Source: Camellia lanceoleosa (Eukaryota; Streptophyta; Magnoliopsida; Ericales; Theaceae). From it: a DNA stretch of 64,000 nt. Under the pieces are notes generated by a model. That model saw only the letters and a list, made by a program, of their open reading frames with translations, had not been told where the DNA came from and searched no databases. Positions 47,852 to 58,649 of the stretch are shown here, piece by piece; position 1 is the first letter of the stretch, and each line of letters opens with the position of its first letter. The stretch is taken from positions 90,896,717-90,960,716 of the forward strand of contig CM045762.1 in assembly GCA_025200525.1 (NCBI GenBank). The letters are read 5' to 3'. The position numbers and the translations under genes are program-made.

Positions 47852-49430
47852 TGATGGTACAAGAAAATAGATTTGATACAATATAGAGCTTGACTCTTTT
47901 AAAAGACAGCATTGCTTGAATATTTGTTGTTGCCTGATTCAAGGTCCATCATCGGCTTAATTTTTTTGTGGATGATCCATTGTCTTGTATGTTGTGTTAA
48001 ACATTGTACGAATATTGAATTTTTTATTTTGTTTTTTGTTTTGGTGTATAGTTTAGCTTGTACATGTTTATATAATTTCATTCCCGTCAAATAATGATGA
48101 TGTGTTTGGAAGGAAGGAAAGTCAGGTCGTTCACTTATTAGACAAAAATGGCTTAGTGTGAGTGTTTCATTGGCTTCTCTTGTCGAAGCAAAAAATGAGC
48201 AAAAACTCAATCAAATGCATAAATTCATTATGAGATGTACACAAAAGCAACAAATCCACCACCATCAAAAGTACATTACAAGGTATTAACTTTCACTTGC
48301 AAATGCATGAACTTTTTATAGAAGTTATTTGCAAAATAGACCTTCCAACTTGCAAGTAGAGACAAGTCTATTTTAAAAATAGACCGAAAACATTGGAGGG
48401 GAGTACTGTTAAGCTCGAATAAACATTTATCTTTATTTAAATAATAAAATAAAAATATGTACAAATAATAAGATAAATATATTATTTATATATTTAAATA
48501 ATGTAAATAGTAAAAAAAATTTCATTATTGAGTTTTGAGTCCAGCTTTCAAGCCAAGCTCAATCCCTGGAAAGCTCAACTTAACAGAGTTAGTTTGCAGC
48601 CCGACATAGTGTCCAAATGATCCAGAAAGAGAACCTATGAGCACAGATATGACCAAAGTCCTAAATGACATAGTTCCAATATGGATAAATTGTGTTTTAA
48701 CATTGTCGTTCATGATTATCACTTTTAAATTATATTGATACAACAAATTGGTTGTTTTGGCATCCAATTAACATGAATTGTCCTTGTGATGTCACCTTGA
48801 ACACTCATTTTTCAAATTTGTCATGTATCCACCAATACAAGATATCTAAACTTATTGCACAATTAATGAATCCTATAGTAATTATTGTGAATCCTATACC
48901 GATCATTTTTCAAATTTGCCATGAATCCACCAATACAAGATATCTAAACTCATTGCACAATTAATGAATCCTATAGTAATTATCGTGAATCCTATAGTGA
49001 TAATGGCAACGGGGCCTACCCCAAATCATATCAGGAGTATAGCAAATCCGGGAGGTGCCTAGGGCAATACTCATTGTCTGTTCAAATGGTTGGAAATCTT
49101 GAAATGATTCCAGTCCTCAAGACTTTCTAAATTAACACCAAGAAACACAGGCACAGTAGATTTAATAGCAAGTTAGCCAAAAGTTACCCAGTTTCATTCA
49201 GCATTCCATCCTAGTCCCTAGAAGATAGACAAAATACAGCGATTTGATAGCATTTAATAGCAAGTTAGCTAAAAGTTACCCAGTTTCCATCCTCAAATAG
49301 ATACAAAATCAACAGTTTCATTCACCATTCCATCCTAGTTCGCTAGAAGGTAGACAAAATACAGCAATTTCAGTTCCATTGACAACACTTCCTTCAGCGA
49401 CATCAAACAGATACTCATATCCTCCAGCTT
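47852..49430. repeat. Spacer between SRT2 and KIWI copies, with two tandem duplications
   Basis: The two gene copies end towards each other across this spacer. A unit of about 108 bases with CACCAATACAAGATATCTAA is repeated at 48801-49000. A unit of about 120 bases with TTTAATAGCAAGTTAGC and AGTTACCCAGTTTC is repeated at 49155-49375 near the KIWI 3' end. An 80-codon minus-strand frame at 48525-48767 has no recognised domain. Confidence 0.6.
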
Positions 49431-51320
49431 TCTAACCATTCTCAGCAACTGCCTAGTCAATTTCATCAACATGGTCTCGAAGTACATTCCACTACAAATG
49501 GAGGTAAATTAAATATAATTCCTTCAAAATGATAAAAGAAAAACAAAAAAAGGACATCCAAAGCATACCTGATCCATGGGTAGTGAAATACCTGAAACAG
49601 TATAACGAGACTATTATTATTTGATCTCATCTAATGTACAAACTCAACATCTATACATGACACATTCAAACAAAAATCCTCAATTTCTTTCATGAGAGGC
49701 AATTACAATCATAGCCTATAATAGCAGCTTAAAACTCTTATTTGAAGCCATGTAATATAAGTCCATCTTTTTTGAGTGAGGACTAACACTTGATTCAAAG
49801 GTTAATCAAACAATATATATATAGCCACGTCAAGTATGAGGGTCCTCTTAAAGCAACATGATGAACCCAGTGAACTTTACCATTCCAAGAGGTTATAGCT
49901 AAGTGATGATCATTTTCTGTACAACATTCTCCTACTACTCATACCACATTGAGCTGCCCTAAGTTTTTCTAGAATAAAAAAAATGTCATGATAATTTACA
50001 TAAACCGAATACTCAAAAAAATAACAAAAATATTTCAACTAGTCAAGGTAAAGCACTCTAACACTGACATTCTATACAGTACATATAGTTTTCCCTATAA
50101 AAACTTCAACTTGAAACCTGCCAGAAGAAGTCAATGCAAGGGATTGGAGTATTTATAAAAAAAAAAAGAAGAAAGGGATTGGAGTAGCGCAAAAGCTAGT
50201 TTCAAATTAAATTAGTCAGGGAACATGTAGCAACTCTCTATAGACTCAAACAGGAAAACACTGTAAGGTTTGCACAACATTAGAATGAAGAAAAGCCTAA
50301 GGAAATTCTTGCCAATTTGCAGATAAAGTTAAAAAAAGAAGAAGCAATTTTCACTTCAAAAAAGCAATATAAAGATGAAAAAAATAAGTAGAACTTAACT
50401 TTTAAATTGACAGTTATAATATTCCAAATGGTAAATTAGATACACACAATACATATATATGTTGCCCTTATTTTAGTCCAAAAAAACGCCTTTATTTTTG
50501 TAAAGATAATAATTTTCATTTTAGATGCAATCTGTTATTATAATTGTTTAAAAAATTAATATGCAAGACAATCATTGCCATATATAAATGTGTAATTCAT
50601 AATAAGAAACACTTCAACATAGCTTTATTAAGCACCCCATAAGAAAACTGCACAATTTGTCAGCATTTCAATAACAATTGTATAAAGTCTGTTCACAATG
50701 CACAAGTTTTGTCCTCAAATTATCTTACTTTTCCCATTTTAAATAAGTAATGTGCAACTGCAAATAGCTAATGCATCATTCATTTGTAGTTAATTAAAAG
50801 ATAAATTACACTTTCACTTCACACCTTAAAGTATGACCCTTTTATCACTCTGCTCCTTCAGAAAAAGATTATCTCACTTTGGTCCTAAAATTAGCTAAGT
50901 TGTCCCACTTTGGTCCAATTGCCAACGGCTGCTAGGGTTGAAAGGGTTGTTTTGAAATTCTTCTTCTTAGTATCTGAACTTAGCCCTACACACAAAGTTT
51001 GAGTGTTTGTAACAATGGAGAGGGTGAAATTGAGTTGATTTGTTAAGAGTTGGGTTGCAGGTCTTGCAGAGAAACTAGATTTATTTACATGATTTCTAAA
51101 GATGCAATCTTCATAATAAGAAATAATAACCATTCAACACAATCAAATACTCAATGGCTTTAATCATTTTTTCTCTCATCAAAATTGTAATGATTCTACC
51201 TTTATAACTTAGAGGGAATTTAACAGTTCCATTCATCATAACTATGAAGAGTCTAAGAATACGAAAACCTAAATTATAACTACTGAGTGAGTAAGTGAAC
51301 TAGGTCAGTACGCTCATCAC

Positions 51321-51602
51321 TAGAGATGGCAATGGGGACCCGGCCCGACGGGGACCCGATCCCCCGACCCCGAATTAAGTGGTGATTCCCTAAAAAATAT
51401 CCCCGTGGGGACGGGGACGGTATTCAAATTTTCATCCCCGATGATATACGGGCCGGGGACGGGGATACAGATTTCAGCCCCGGACCCGCCCCGACCCCGG
51501 CCCCGATCCCCGCCCCGTTTTCCCCGATAGAAAATTACTGTTTTGCCCTTATATATATATATATAACACATAGGGTTTGGTTGAACCAAACCGCAGCTTC
51601 TC

Positions 51603-51637
<35 letters not shown>

Positions 51638-52305
51638 ACTCTCCGCGACGCCGATGATTGTCTTACTTTTCGATGAGCTCCGATTGCCCAAACTTTTCCA
51701 ACCTCATCCACAGCCTCGCCCCTCCTGCCTTCTTCTTCGTCTTGCTCGATGACCCAGCCACCATCGCCGCCGTCTGACTCGACTTCTTAGGGCGGCGACG
51801 GCTCATCTTCCGGCCAAAATAGAATGGCCCCTTCCCCATTCTCTCTCTCTCTTTCTCTAACTCTAATGCCTCCCTCCTTCTGCTGTTTTTGGATTTTGAA
51901 TTTCTCACTCTAGATTTGAATGAATACAGATCTCTGTAACAGATCTGTAAGTGATTTTTTTTTTTTTTTGAACGATTTTTTTTTTGTGTAGAGGGTTTGT
52001 ATGAATCTGTTAATTTTTTTTGATCTGTAGAGGGTTTGTATGATCTGTAAATAACAAATCTGTTAATTTTTTTTTAATCTGTTATTGATTTTTTTGATCT
52101 GGTGGTGGTGATGTTTTTTGATCTGTTGTTTTTGGATCGGGGAATTTCGGGCTCGGGGAAACCCGATCCCCGTTGGGGACGGGAATGGGGACTGTGATTG
52201 GTTCCCCGTCGGGGATCGGGGCCGGGGACGGGGAAGTTTTGGCCATCGGGGATTGGGGACGGGGAGGGTGATCCCCGGCCCCGCCCCGCCCCGTTGCCAT
52301 TCCTA
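51321..52305. mobile_element. hAT-like non-autonomous element, 985 bp, with captured gene piece
   Basis: A perfect 8-bp duplication CTCATCAC flanks it at 51313-51320 and 52306-52313. The ends are inverted: TAGAGATGGCAATGGGGAC and, on the complement, TAGGAATGGCAACGGGGCG. Long GC-rich subterminal arms follow (GGGGACGGGG / CCCCGTCCCC, 51335-51530 and 52135-52295), which give spurious open frames rich in G, R, P and D. An 8-bp duplication is the mark of hAT elements. The middle contains a piece of a magnesium transporter gene. Confidence 0.88.
51635..51908 (-). pseudogene. MRS2-4: MRS2-4-type magnesium transporter, N-terminal fragment
   Basis: The minus strand from the ATG at 51839 reads MGKGPFYFGRKMSRRRPKKS, then SSKTKKKAGGARLWMRL and FGQSELIE. 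A frame change leads to KSKTII near 51655, matching the DKSTII position of the family. This is the N-terminus of plant MRS2-4/MGT6-like CorA-family Mg transporters. Only about 65 residues are present, without the coiled-coil core or the GMN channel motif. A GA repeat lies on the minus strand just beyond it (51606-51634). Upstream bases to 51908 look like the gene's 5' leader, with purine-rich repeats. Confidence 0.8.
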
Positions 52306-53010
52306 CTCATCACACTCCAATCAATCTTAGAAATTATCAAGAAAGCAAAATCCAGATTCCCTGTTTGGTTTGTGGATTTATTGAGACGAAGAGAAAATGC
52401 TAAAGAAATCACTATTCATGGTTTATTGGTTACGTTACGACACAAAATCAAGTTTTTGACAAATTTTTAGTTGTAGATATGAATTAGGGTTTCATATCAT
52501 TGGGGGTTTCCTTGTCAATTTTCTTTCCTTTCAAATTCCAAATTCCAAACAAATCCAAAATGAAACTACCAAATACGACAAATCACTGCAACAGTGGTAC
52601 ATACAGAAGAAGCACATAGTGATAGTATATCAAATCGAAATCATACATAGAAGAGTAAACAAAATTGATAAAAAAAAAAAATGAACCTTTTTTGCCAGGC
52701 ATTTGCTTGCCATCTTTGACATAGAATTCCCGAATATCGACCACAATTTTTCCTTGCCAGTTCCTCACAGAAACTCTCCGATTCTTCGAAATCTATAAAC
52801 ACCAAACACAAATTCCCCATTCGATAAACATATATACAGTGTATGTGTATGTAAATAGACAAGTGAATTGAGAGAGACCTCGCAGACAACGATGTCGTCG
52901 CCATCGTCGGAATCATTATCGGCGGAGTCCTTCTTTGAGATTTTCTTAGGGGGAGCGTCGCCGTCGGATGCGTACTCTTCCTCGTCCTTCTTCTTTCCCC
53001 TTTTCAACAT

Positions 53011-53673
53011 TTTTCTTCTTCTTCTTCCCTCTGTATATACAAATGAGAGTAACTATGGTGGTGGACGATGATACAAAACCCTAGAGACAGAGAGACAAAG
53101 AGCGCGATCGCTGTGTTGCGTTACACAAATACTAGCGGTACGGCTTGAGCAAGATTCTTGCTTGCCTTCTCTACTTGCCCTCTCCGGTTAAGATTGACTC
53201 CAAGAATTTAACGGATCAGATTATTTTTTTAAAATATCAAAAATTAAAGGGATGGTTTGAACATTTCCTTAAGTTGAATCTCGACCTTTACAATGAGAGC
53301 CAAGTAAAAAAAAGTAAGGGAAAGATCTTCAGCTATGGTGGAAGAGAGGAGGGAGGAGGAGAGAAGAGGTAAGAGCATGAACCAGAGAGCACGAACCAGA
53401 GAGGGAGGCCAAATGGGTGATGACTGTTGGACTACTCTGATATTGCTCTGTTTGGTAACTGGTTCAACCGGTTGCCTAATTTGAGAGTCAATTATTTAAA
53501 TAATTTAGTTATGACCTGGTTATGAGTACTATGGTATAAGTAAATAATTGAATATAACTAAGTTATGAGTTAATATGATAGTAGTTATGACTAATATGAT
53601 ATTGGTTATGATATAAATCATATAAGTTCATAACTAAATGTATGGTACATCTAAATGTACTATAGCATCACCC
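53011..53673. other. KIWI 5' flank and right arm of the 11.6-kb element
   Basis: Just upstream of the KIWI start the minus strand has a GAAGAAGAAG-rich leader (53011-53040) and a GC-richer block to about 53145, likely the 5' UTR and core promoter of the captured gene. From 53480 the sequence turns into GTTATGA(C/G)T units that mirror the CATAAC array of the left arm, ending in ATGTACTATAGCATCACCC. Confidence 0.6.
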
Positions 53674-54622
53674 TACATTTTAGTTAAAAAATCAAAAAAT
53701 TATTATAAGTTGTCATTTTACTCTTTCTATTTTTCTGTATATCTTTTCATAAAAATCTAAAAAATTATTAAAATATTCTATCTCCAAACGAGATCTGAAA
53801 TACGGATAAGTTTTGACTTAGCTTTTTATCTCAAAGGTTAACCTTCCCCGCAAACCTATTTTTGTACACCTACAGTTTGACCAATAGATGTGCAGCCTCC
53901 CCATTTTGTACAGTGGGCCCCACGTTGCTTCAGTGTCCAGCTTGAATTTTGAGGGATTCTGTTTATTCGAAATGCACTTACTCAACTTCTAATTGATAGT
54001 TTTGAAACTGATCAAACGGATCACCTTTCCTTTCTTTTTTTGAAAGAAATTTGAAAATATTATTCAGTCTAAAAGTGTGAAAATGTTGTCAAAATGGACT
54101 TGGTAATCTAGCAGACCCATCAATTTAACAGGAGCACCACTAATACAACGTAATAGTTTCGTCATTGAGGAACATTTGAAACGTTAAAGTCTTATGACTC
54201 GTCAAAATTAGATGTCTACACTAATAGTTCTGGTTATAGGCATATATAATATTTTTTTAAGGTGGGAGTGGGGGTGATGGTGTCTCTATGTCTTCCTAGT
54301 TACTCTTTCTAATCGGAGTAAAGCCGAAAATTATAAATGTAGTCTTAGTTTTATAATGAATTACATAAATCTTATGTTTTTATGTGTGCTTTAAATTTAT
54401 AGTTCTAGTTTGTTTATTTTTCTCTATTTTCATGTCTTGTCCATCCTAGTTAGATGCTATAAAATTCCTAACAATAATTAAGTATGCCATTTTTAATGGG
54501 TGTGTATTGTAACAATTCTCTACCTAGATATATACATTAATGTTTTCAAGAACTATCCATTGCCATGTTGAATAGTTGGCTTAACCATTAATCAAATTTT
54601 AAAAAGCCCCCAATTTTTTAAA
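53674..54622. repeat. Segmental duplication, copy 2, middle arm
   Basis: It resumes copy 1 sequence from 2927 and runs past the site where copy 1 carries the Tat element (near 54231), which is empty here. It ends at the 10-bp duplication of the next insertion. Confidence 0.85.
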
Positions 54623-56300
54623 GGGAAATTTGGCTATAAACCCCCTTTACCTTCTTTTCATTGTTAAAAGGACTAAGAAAAAAAATTATATTTTCTAAAC
54701 CCCTTCATAATTATAAAATCTTGCATAAAGGACAAAATTTATTATTTAAATATTTTTTCAAACGATTATACCCTCAACTAAATCTTCCCACCTTCTTCAC
54801 CCACTCTTTCTCTCCACCTCTTTATGACTCTGGCCAGCCAAAATCGAGTTCATCTAAGCCTAAGATTCATTCAATCTTTGACCTAGAACACTGACCTGGT
54901 TCAAGCAATCACAATCTGACCTGTGTATTTGAATTGAAGCTTAGTTTGAAGCTTTGATATAATTTGCGTCTGTCAAGAAACCAAGGACTTCATTGCGAAA
55001 CTGATCCGATTCGACAATCAACCTGAATTCAAGCTTCTGGGACTCGCGATTACGAACTGGAGTCCTTCACGATCTGACCTTGGGTTCTCTCTTGTGACTT
55101 GTTGTTCTTTGAGTCACCTTCGATGAGAACTTTGGATTTCGAGTTCTAATTGGAATTGCGATTTCAGTTTGCATCTGGCCTGAAGGTTGCAAACTCTAAG
55201 TTCAAACGACTTGCAGATCGACTTCGCTAACTGAATCGAAATCAGACTTGTGTTTGCTATCTTGAAGCGAAATTATACTCGATTTGAAGCTTCTATTGCA
55301 ATTTGATGATCCATTGAGTTCGCAATGACCATGTGGAGAAGAGTGCTGGTGGAGTTGTTTGGTTATACATATTTTTTTAAACACAGATTTGAGTTTTGAA
55401 TATATGTATATATATATATATATATTTGTGTGTATGAGTGTTGTTGAACACATGTATTTTTTTCATTGAGATTTGTGATTGTTGATCGAGTTTTAGAAAT
55501 TTTTCTTCTCAATTAGATATGTTGATTTGTTAATTAATTTGTTTTGTTTTTGTTTGTTTGTTTGTTTGTTTTTTTTTTTTTTGATTTATTTTTGTTGTTT
55601 TTTATCTAATTTCATTTGATAGAACCAGAGTAAAATTTTACTCTAGTTCTATTGCTCTGTTTTTTGTTTTAGATAATAAGAGTAAAATTTTACTCTGGTT
55701 CTATTGCTCTGTTTTTTGTTTGAGAGAATTACAGTAAAATTTTACTTTGGTGTTAGAATGACAGTAAAATTTTACTACCAAGAGGTGGTCATTGCCAAAC
55801 ACTTCAGCCGCCACAAACACTGCCTTCGCTTTTTTACTTTTGTGCAGAGTAACATTTTAATTTTAGCTTCAGAGTCTCACAGTTTACTCGTTTTTCACAG
55901 TAAAATTTTACTTTTATACAGAGTAAAATTTTACTTTTGTGTAGAGTCTAACATTTTACTAGTTTTTCAGAGTAAAATTTTGCTTTTAGTTTCAGAGTCT
56001 CATAGTTTACTCGTTTTTTAGAGAAAAATTTTACTTTTTGTGTAGAGTCTAACATTTTACTATTTTTTCAGAGTAAAATTTTACTTTTATACAGAGTAAA
56101 ATTTTACTTTTAGTTTCAGAGTGTAACATTTTACTCTGAAATACACAGTGAAGATGGCTTAATAGGAGAATTGATAGATATGAAAGTAATATAGTAAAAG
56201 AAACAAGTTTTAAAATATTAGGGTGTTTTGAAAGTACTTATATAATTCTTGTCATTTTGAAAGACAAATTAGATAGTGAGGGGGCTATCACCAAATCCTC
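54623..56300. mobile_element. Second MULE-like element, 1.7 kb, with palindromic repeats
   Basis: It is flanked by ATTTTTTAAA at 54613-54622 and 56301-56310; copy 1 shows the empty site near 19190. The ends are inverted: GGGAAATTTGGCTATAAACC and, on the complement, GAGGATTTGGTGATAGCCCC. No transposase is seen. The segment 54820-55360 is less AT-rich than its surroundings and may be captured gene sequence, but no frame is convincing. The right half is an array of AGTAAAATTTTACT palindromes. Confidence 0.8.
55627..56145. repeat. Array of the palindrome AGTAAAATTTTACT
   Basis: About ten exact or near-exact copies of the 14-bp palindrome AGTAAAATTTTACT occur with irregular spacing, mixed with GTCTAACATTTTACT and TCACAGTTTACTCG words. 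The spacing looks like duplicated units of 30-45 bases. It lies inside the 1.7-kb MULE-like element. Confidence 0.85.
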
Positions 56301-56883
56301 ATTTTTTAAAAGCATAGTTAAGGTCCGTATAATTTTATCATTGTTTTGCTAAAATAAGGCTAAAATTGTTATCCTGAATGAGTAAGCTATATACAAAATA
56401 AATATTTTTTACAGATTTATCTTACAAACTAATGTGGCATGTACAATATGAGTAACGCTATACAAACTAACAAATTTACAATTTCTTTTTACTCAATGAT
56501 GTAACGTTTTTCTTACAAACTTGTATAAAATGCGAAGGCCATGCTTGTCTTTAACATTGATTTTTGACTTTGACTTCTACTTTTTCATTGTCAACTCTCA
56601 CTTTTGACAAGCGTGAAATACTTTCCGTCATTTTGGACAGAGAGAATAATGGCAAGGAGTTAAATTTTGCCCAAAGATCTATTAGCAAAATTTGAATATA
56701 AAGACTTAATTAATAATTTTGTAAGTCAAAAAATCTAGAAAAACAAGTTTTAAATATTTTTTTTATTATAATTATATTAAAAATTGCAAAAGGTCTCATT
56801 TTAAATTGGTGCTTTAAACCTCAATTTATTTTGTACCGACCTTGATGGTCAACACTAAAAGAAAAGGGTAAGGACATTCGTAC

Positions 56884-57240
56884 CTCAAAGTCGAAGAAGG
56901 GTTTTGTTTCAAATTTAGAACTGGCAAAACTTTTGAGACTTTGCAATCCTTTGAGTTTCAAATTCCATAATTGAGGGAACAAGACTTGTTCTTGTTCTTC
57001 TTCCCCATTCATTGAGACTAACATTTCCATCTTTCGACAATGTTCGATAGTGAGTTTTTGCAAATTCTTCAACTGTGAGAGCATGTTGGACGAGGCCAAA
57101 TTCATGAGTTTGTAACAACTCCAGACTGTAACCTCCTTCAATTGATCAAAGGACTTGGCCGGGAAAAATTTATTGCCCCATATCTCTGTTATGTTTGCCA
57201 CCATGTGAATATCCAACCACACCAAAGCAGGAAATGCAAC
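56884..57240 (-). CDS. LRR module exon A, copy 2
   Basis: The 357-nt exon (119 codons, phase 0) lies between CAG|GTTGC and GAG|GTACGA. It encodes VAFPALVWLDIHMVANITEI W, SFDQLKEVTVWSCYKLMNLA, SQLKNLQKLTIEHCRKMEML and FPQLWNLKLKGLQSLKSF. This is one complete LRR module of a CC-NBS-LRR resistance protein of the RPS2-like group, where the C-terminal half is built of repeated exons of this size. No lesion is seen in this exon, unlike its copy 1 counterpart. Confidence 0.85.
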
Positions 57241-57419
57241 CTGCAACATTCATCATATATAATTTTTTAAATGACTCAGTGTGCAACATTTAACACCCAA
57301 TATTAATCCAAGCCAGCATAATCCAACAATAATAATTGCAACACAACGAAATTGAAATTCTATCTTCTTTTTTAATGTGCTTCTCCATGGACCTTTCCGA
57401 AGAGTTAGGACATTCGTAC

Positions 57420-57800
57420 CTGGTGATTAAACAAGGGTTGTGCTTCGGATATGCTAGAGCAGCTGTAGAAACTTCTAAGGTTCTCCATATTTCCAAGTTT
57501 CAGTTTATTTAGTTGAGAGAACACAATGACATTATTTTTGGCGGTTTCTTCTTTTTCTGCTTTCTTGGAGACTATTACTTCCATTTTTGGACAACCTGCT
57601 ATATCAAGTTCTTCCAGATTCTGTAACTGTTGGAGCATATTGTATGGGACCAAATTCACCAATTTGTCACAAAACCAGACCTTAACAATTGTTAACTGGC
57701 AAAAGGACTTTGCTTTTTTGGGAAGTAATTGGTTGTCCCAAATCTATGTTATTTTTGGCACCCTTCTAAAGCTCAATTCCTTCAACTCAGGAAAAGCAAT
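57420..57800 (-). pseudogene. LRR module exon B, copy 2, with in-frame stop
   Basis: The exon has the same 381-nt length and splice sites (GCAG acceptor, CAG|GTACG donor) as copy 1. Codon 19 is TAG (57746-57744), where copy 1 has AAG for Lys in the motif ITKIW. The rest of the module is intact (NLEELDIAGCPKMEVIV, LNKLKLGNMENLRSFYS). A protein made from this gene would stop before all downstream modules, so copy 2 is probably a pseudogene or encodes a truncated receptor. Confidence 0.85.
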
Positions 57801-58160
57801 CTGCAACATGTTTGTTTCATTAATGACTCTTCCAATGTCAGCAATCTCCACTAACAATCACTACACAATTAATGGAAGAGCTTGTGTGCATGAAGAAAAA
57901 TTATACAAAGTTTTTGGGCAATTGTTTCACATCAACCACCAACCATATATATTGTTTCTCTAAATATGAACACAATAGTGATGGATTAATGACTCAATCA
58001 CATTTAAACCTGACAATGCCCCAAAACTATAATACCATTGTTAGAGACTTATCTCATATCGTCTCCATAAGCCACTTTAGTCTAGTTAATATAGTAGAGA
58101 AGTCCCTTTACTCAGTACTAACTGATTTTTTGTTAGATACTTTTAAAGATCCAAACATGA

Positions 58161-58649
58161 TATCAAAGCTGCATTTTAATGATGTAGCCAAGTCTGCCCA
58201 AATCGATTTCTCTCACATAATCAATCATCAAATAATTTTTAATTTTTGGTCCTGCTAGCAAGTAGTCTGGACATTTGTTTAGCAATAATTAATGCTACAA
58301 TTTATACGTAATAAGTTTTTGATTAATTATACTGTAATTACTTACAATAGAATTTTCAAAATAAGATGAATAGCATATTTATGAATGGTGCTAAAGAATT
58401 TTTTAATTTTAAATATTACCCTTTTAGTTAAATATCCATCATCATTACAAAAATAATGATAAACTTTAAATATGACATACTTGGTATTATAAAAAAAACT
58501 GAGAACTGCTACAATAAAAATAACTAGTTGGGGAACTTTCTATCTCTCTCTTTTTGGACAATTGGTTGGGTAGGGGAAATAAGACAGGAGAAACTAGACT
58601 TGCAACAAAAAGACTCGAATATGAGAGTAATGTTCTTGGTAGTTATTGA
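58161..58649. other. Intron sequence, AT-rich
   Basis: No coding, repeat or element signal was recognised here beyond AT-rich runs. It lies in the intron between LRR exon B of copy 2 and the module at 59598. Confidence 0.5.

Larger units (their letters stand above)
49453..53010 (-). pseudogene. KIWI: KIWI-type PC4/p15 transcriptional coactivator, four exons, stop seven codons early
   Basis: Exons on the minus strand are 53010-52879 (MLKRGKKKDEEEYASDGDAP, then an acidic stretch to DDIVVCE), 52792-52687 (ISKNRRVSVRNWQGKIVVDI REFYVKDGKQMPGKK), a 23-nt micro-exon 49591-49569 (GISLPMDQ), and 49491-49453 (WNVLRDHVDEID). All junctions are GT-AG and in phase, giving 99 residues. The old frame would continue AVAENG to a stop at 49432, but AAG has become TAG at 49455-49453. 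The protein is a nuclear single-stranded-DNA-binding coactivator; the PC4 fold is nearly complete here, lacking only the helix end. Intron 2 (3.1 kb) holds a hAT-like element. Whether it is expressed is unknown; it could still be functional. Confidence 0.88.
42088..53673. mobile_element. Pack-MULE-like element, 11.6 kb, carrying SRT2 and KIWI sequences
   Basis: A perfect 10-bp duplication TACATTTTAG lies at 42078-42087 and 53674-53683, and copy 1 has the empty site at 2927-2936. The ends are inverted: GGGAAAGTCTATAGTACATT on the left and GGGTGATGCTATAGTACATT on the complement of the right. Both ends lead into CATAAC-rich sequence. Target duplications of 9-11 bp are a mark of the Mutator superfamily, and non-autonomous members carrying host genes are called Pack-MULEs. 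No transposase is seen. Inside are a repeat array, a CCA island, a sirtuin 3' half, a KIWI-type gene and a nested hAT-like element. Confidence 0.82.
56301..58160. repeat. Segmental duplication, copy 2, right arm
   Basis: It is collinear with copy 1 from about 19190 and 19880 on, through both LRR exons, to AACATGATA where copy 1 breaks off (23044). It lacks the 1290-bp solo LTR of copy 1. Confidence 0.88.

Noticed and set aside
48525..48767. 80-codon minus-strand frame with a hydrophobic stretch (LVISVLIGSLSGSFGHYVGL)
   Set aside because: No family is recognised, and there is no splice or start support. Kept only as part of the spacer.
51320..52470. Gly/Arg/Asp- and Pro-rich frames at the ends of the hAT-like element
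   Set aside because: They are produced by GGGGACGGGG-type subterminal repeats; only the middle portion matches a gene (MRS2-4 start).
57855..58258. 128-codon plus-strand frame and a possible Copia LTR end (TTTGATATCATG on the complement)
   Set aside because: The frame is not conserved in copy 1, and no second LTR, gag or TG...CA end could be placed.
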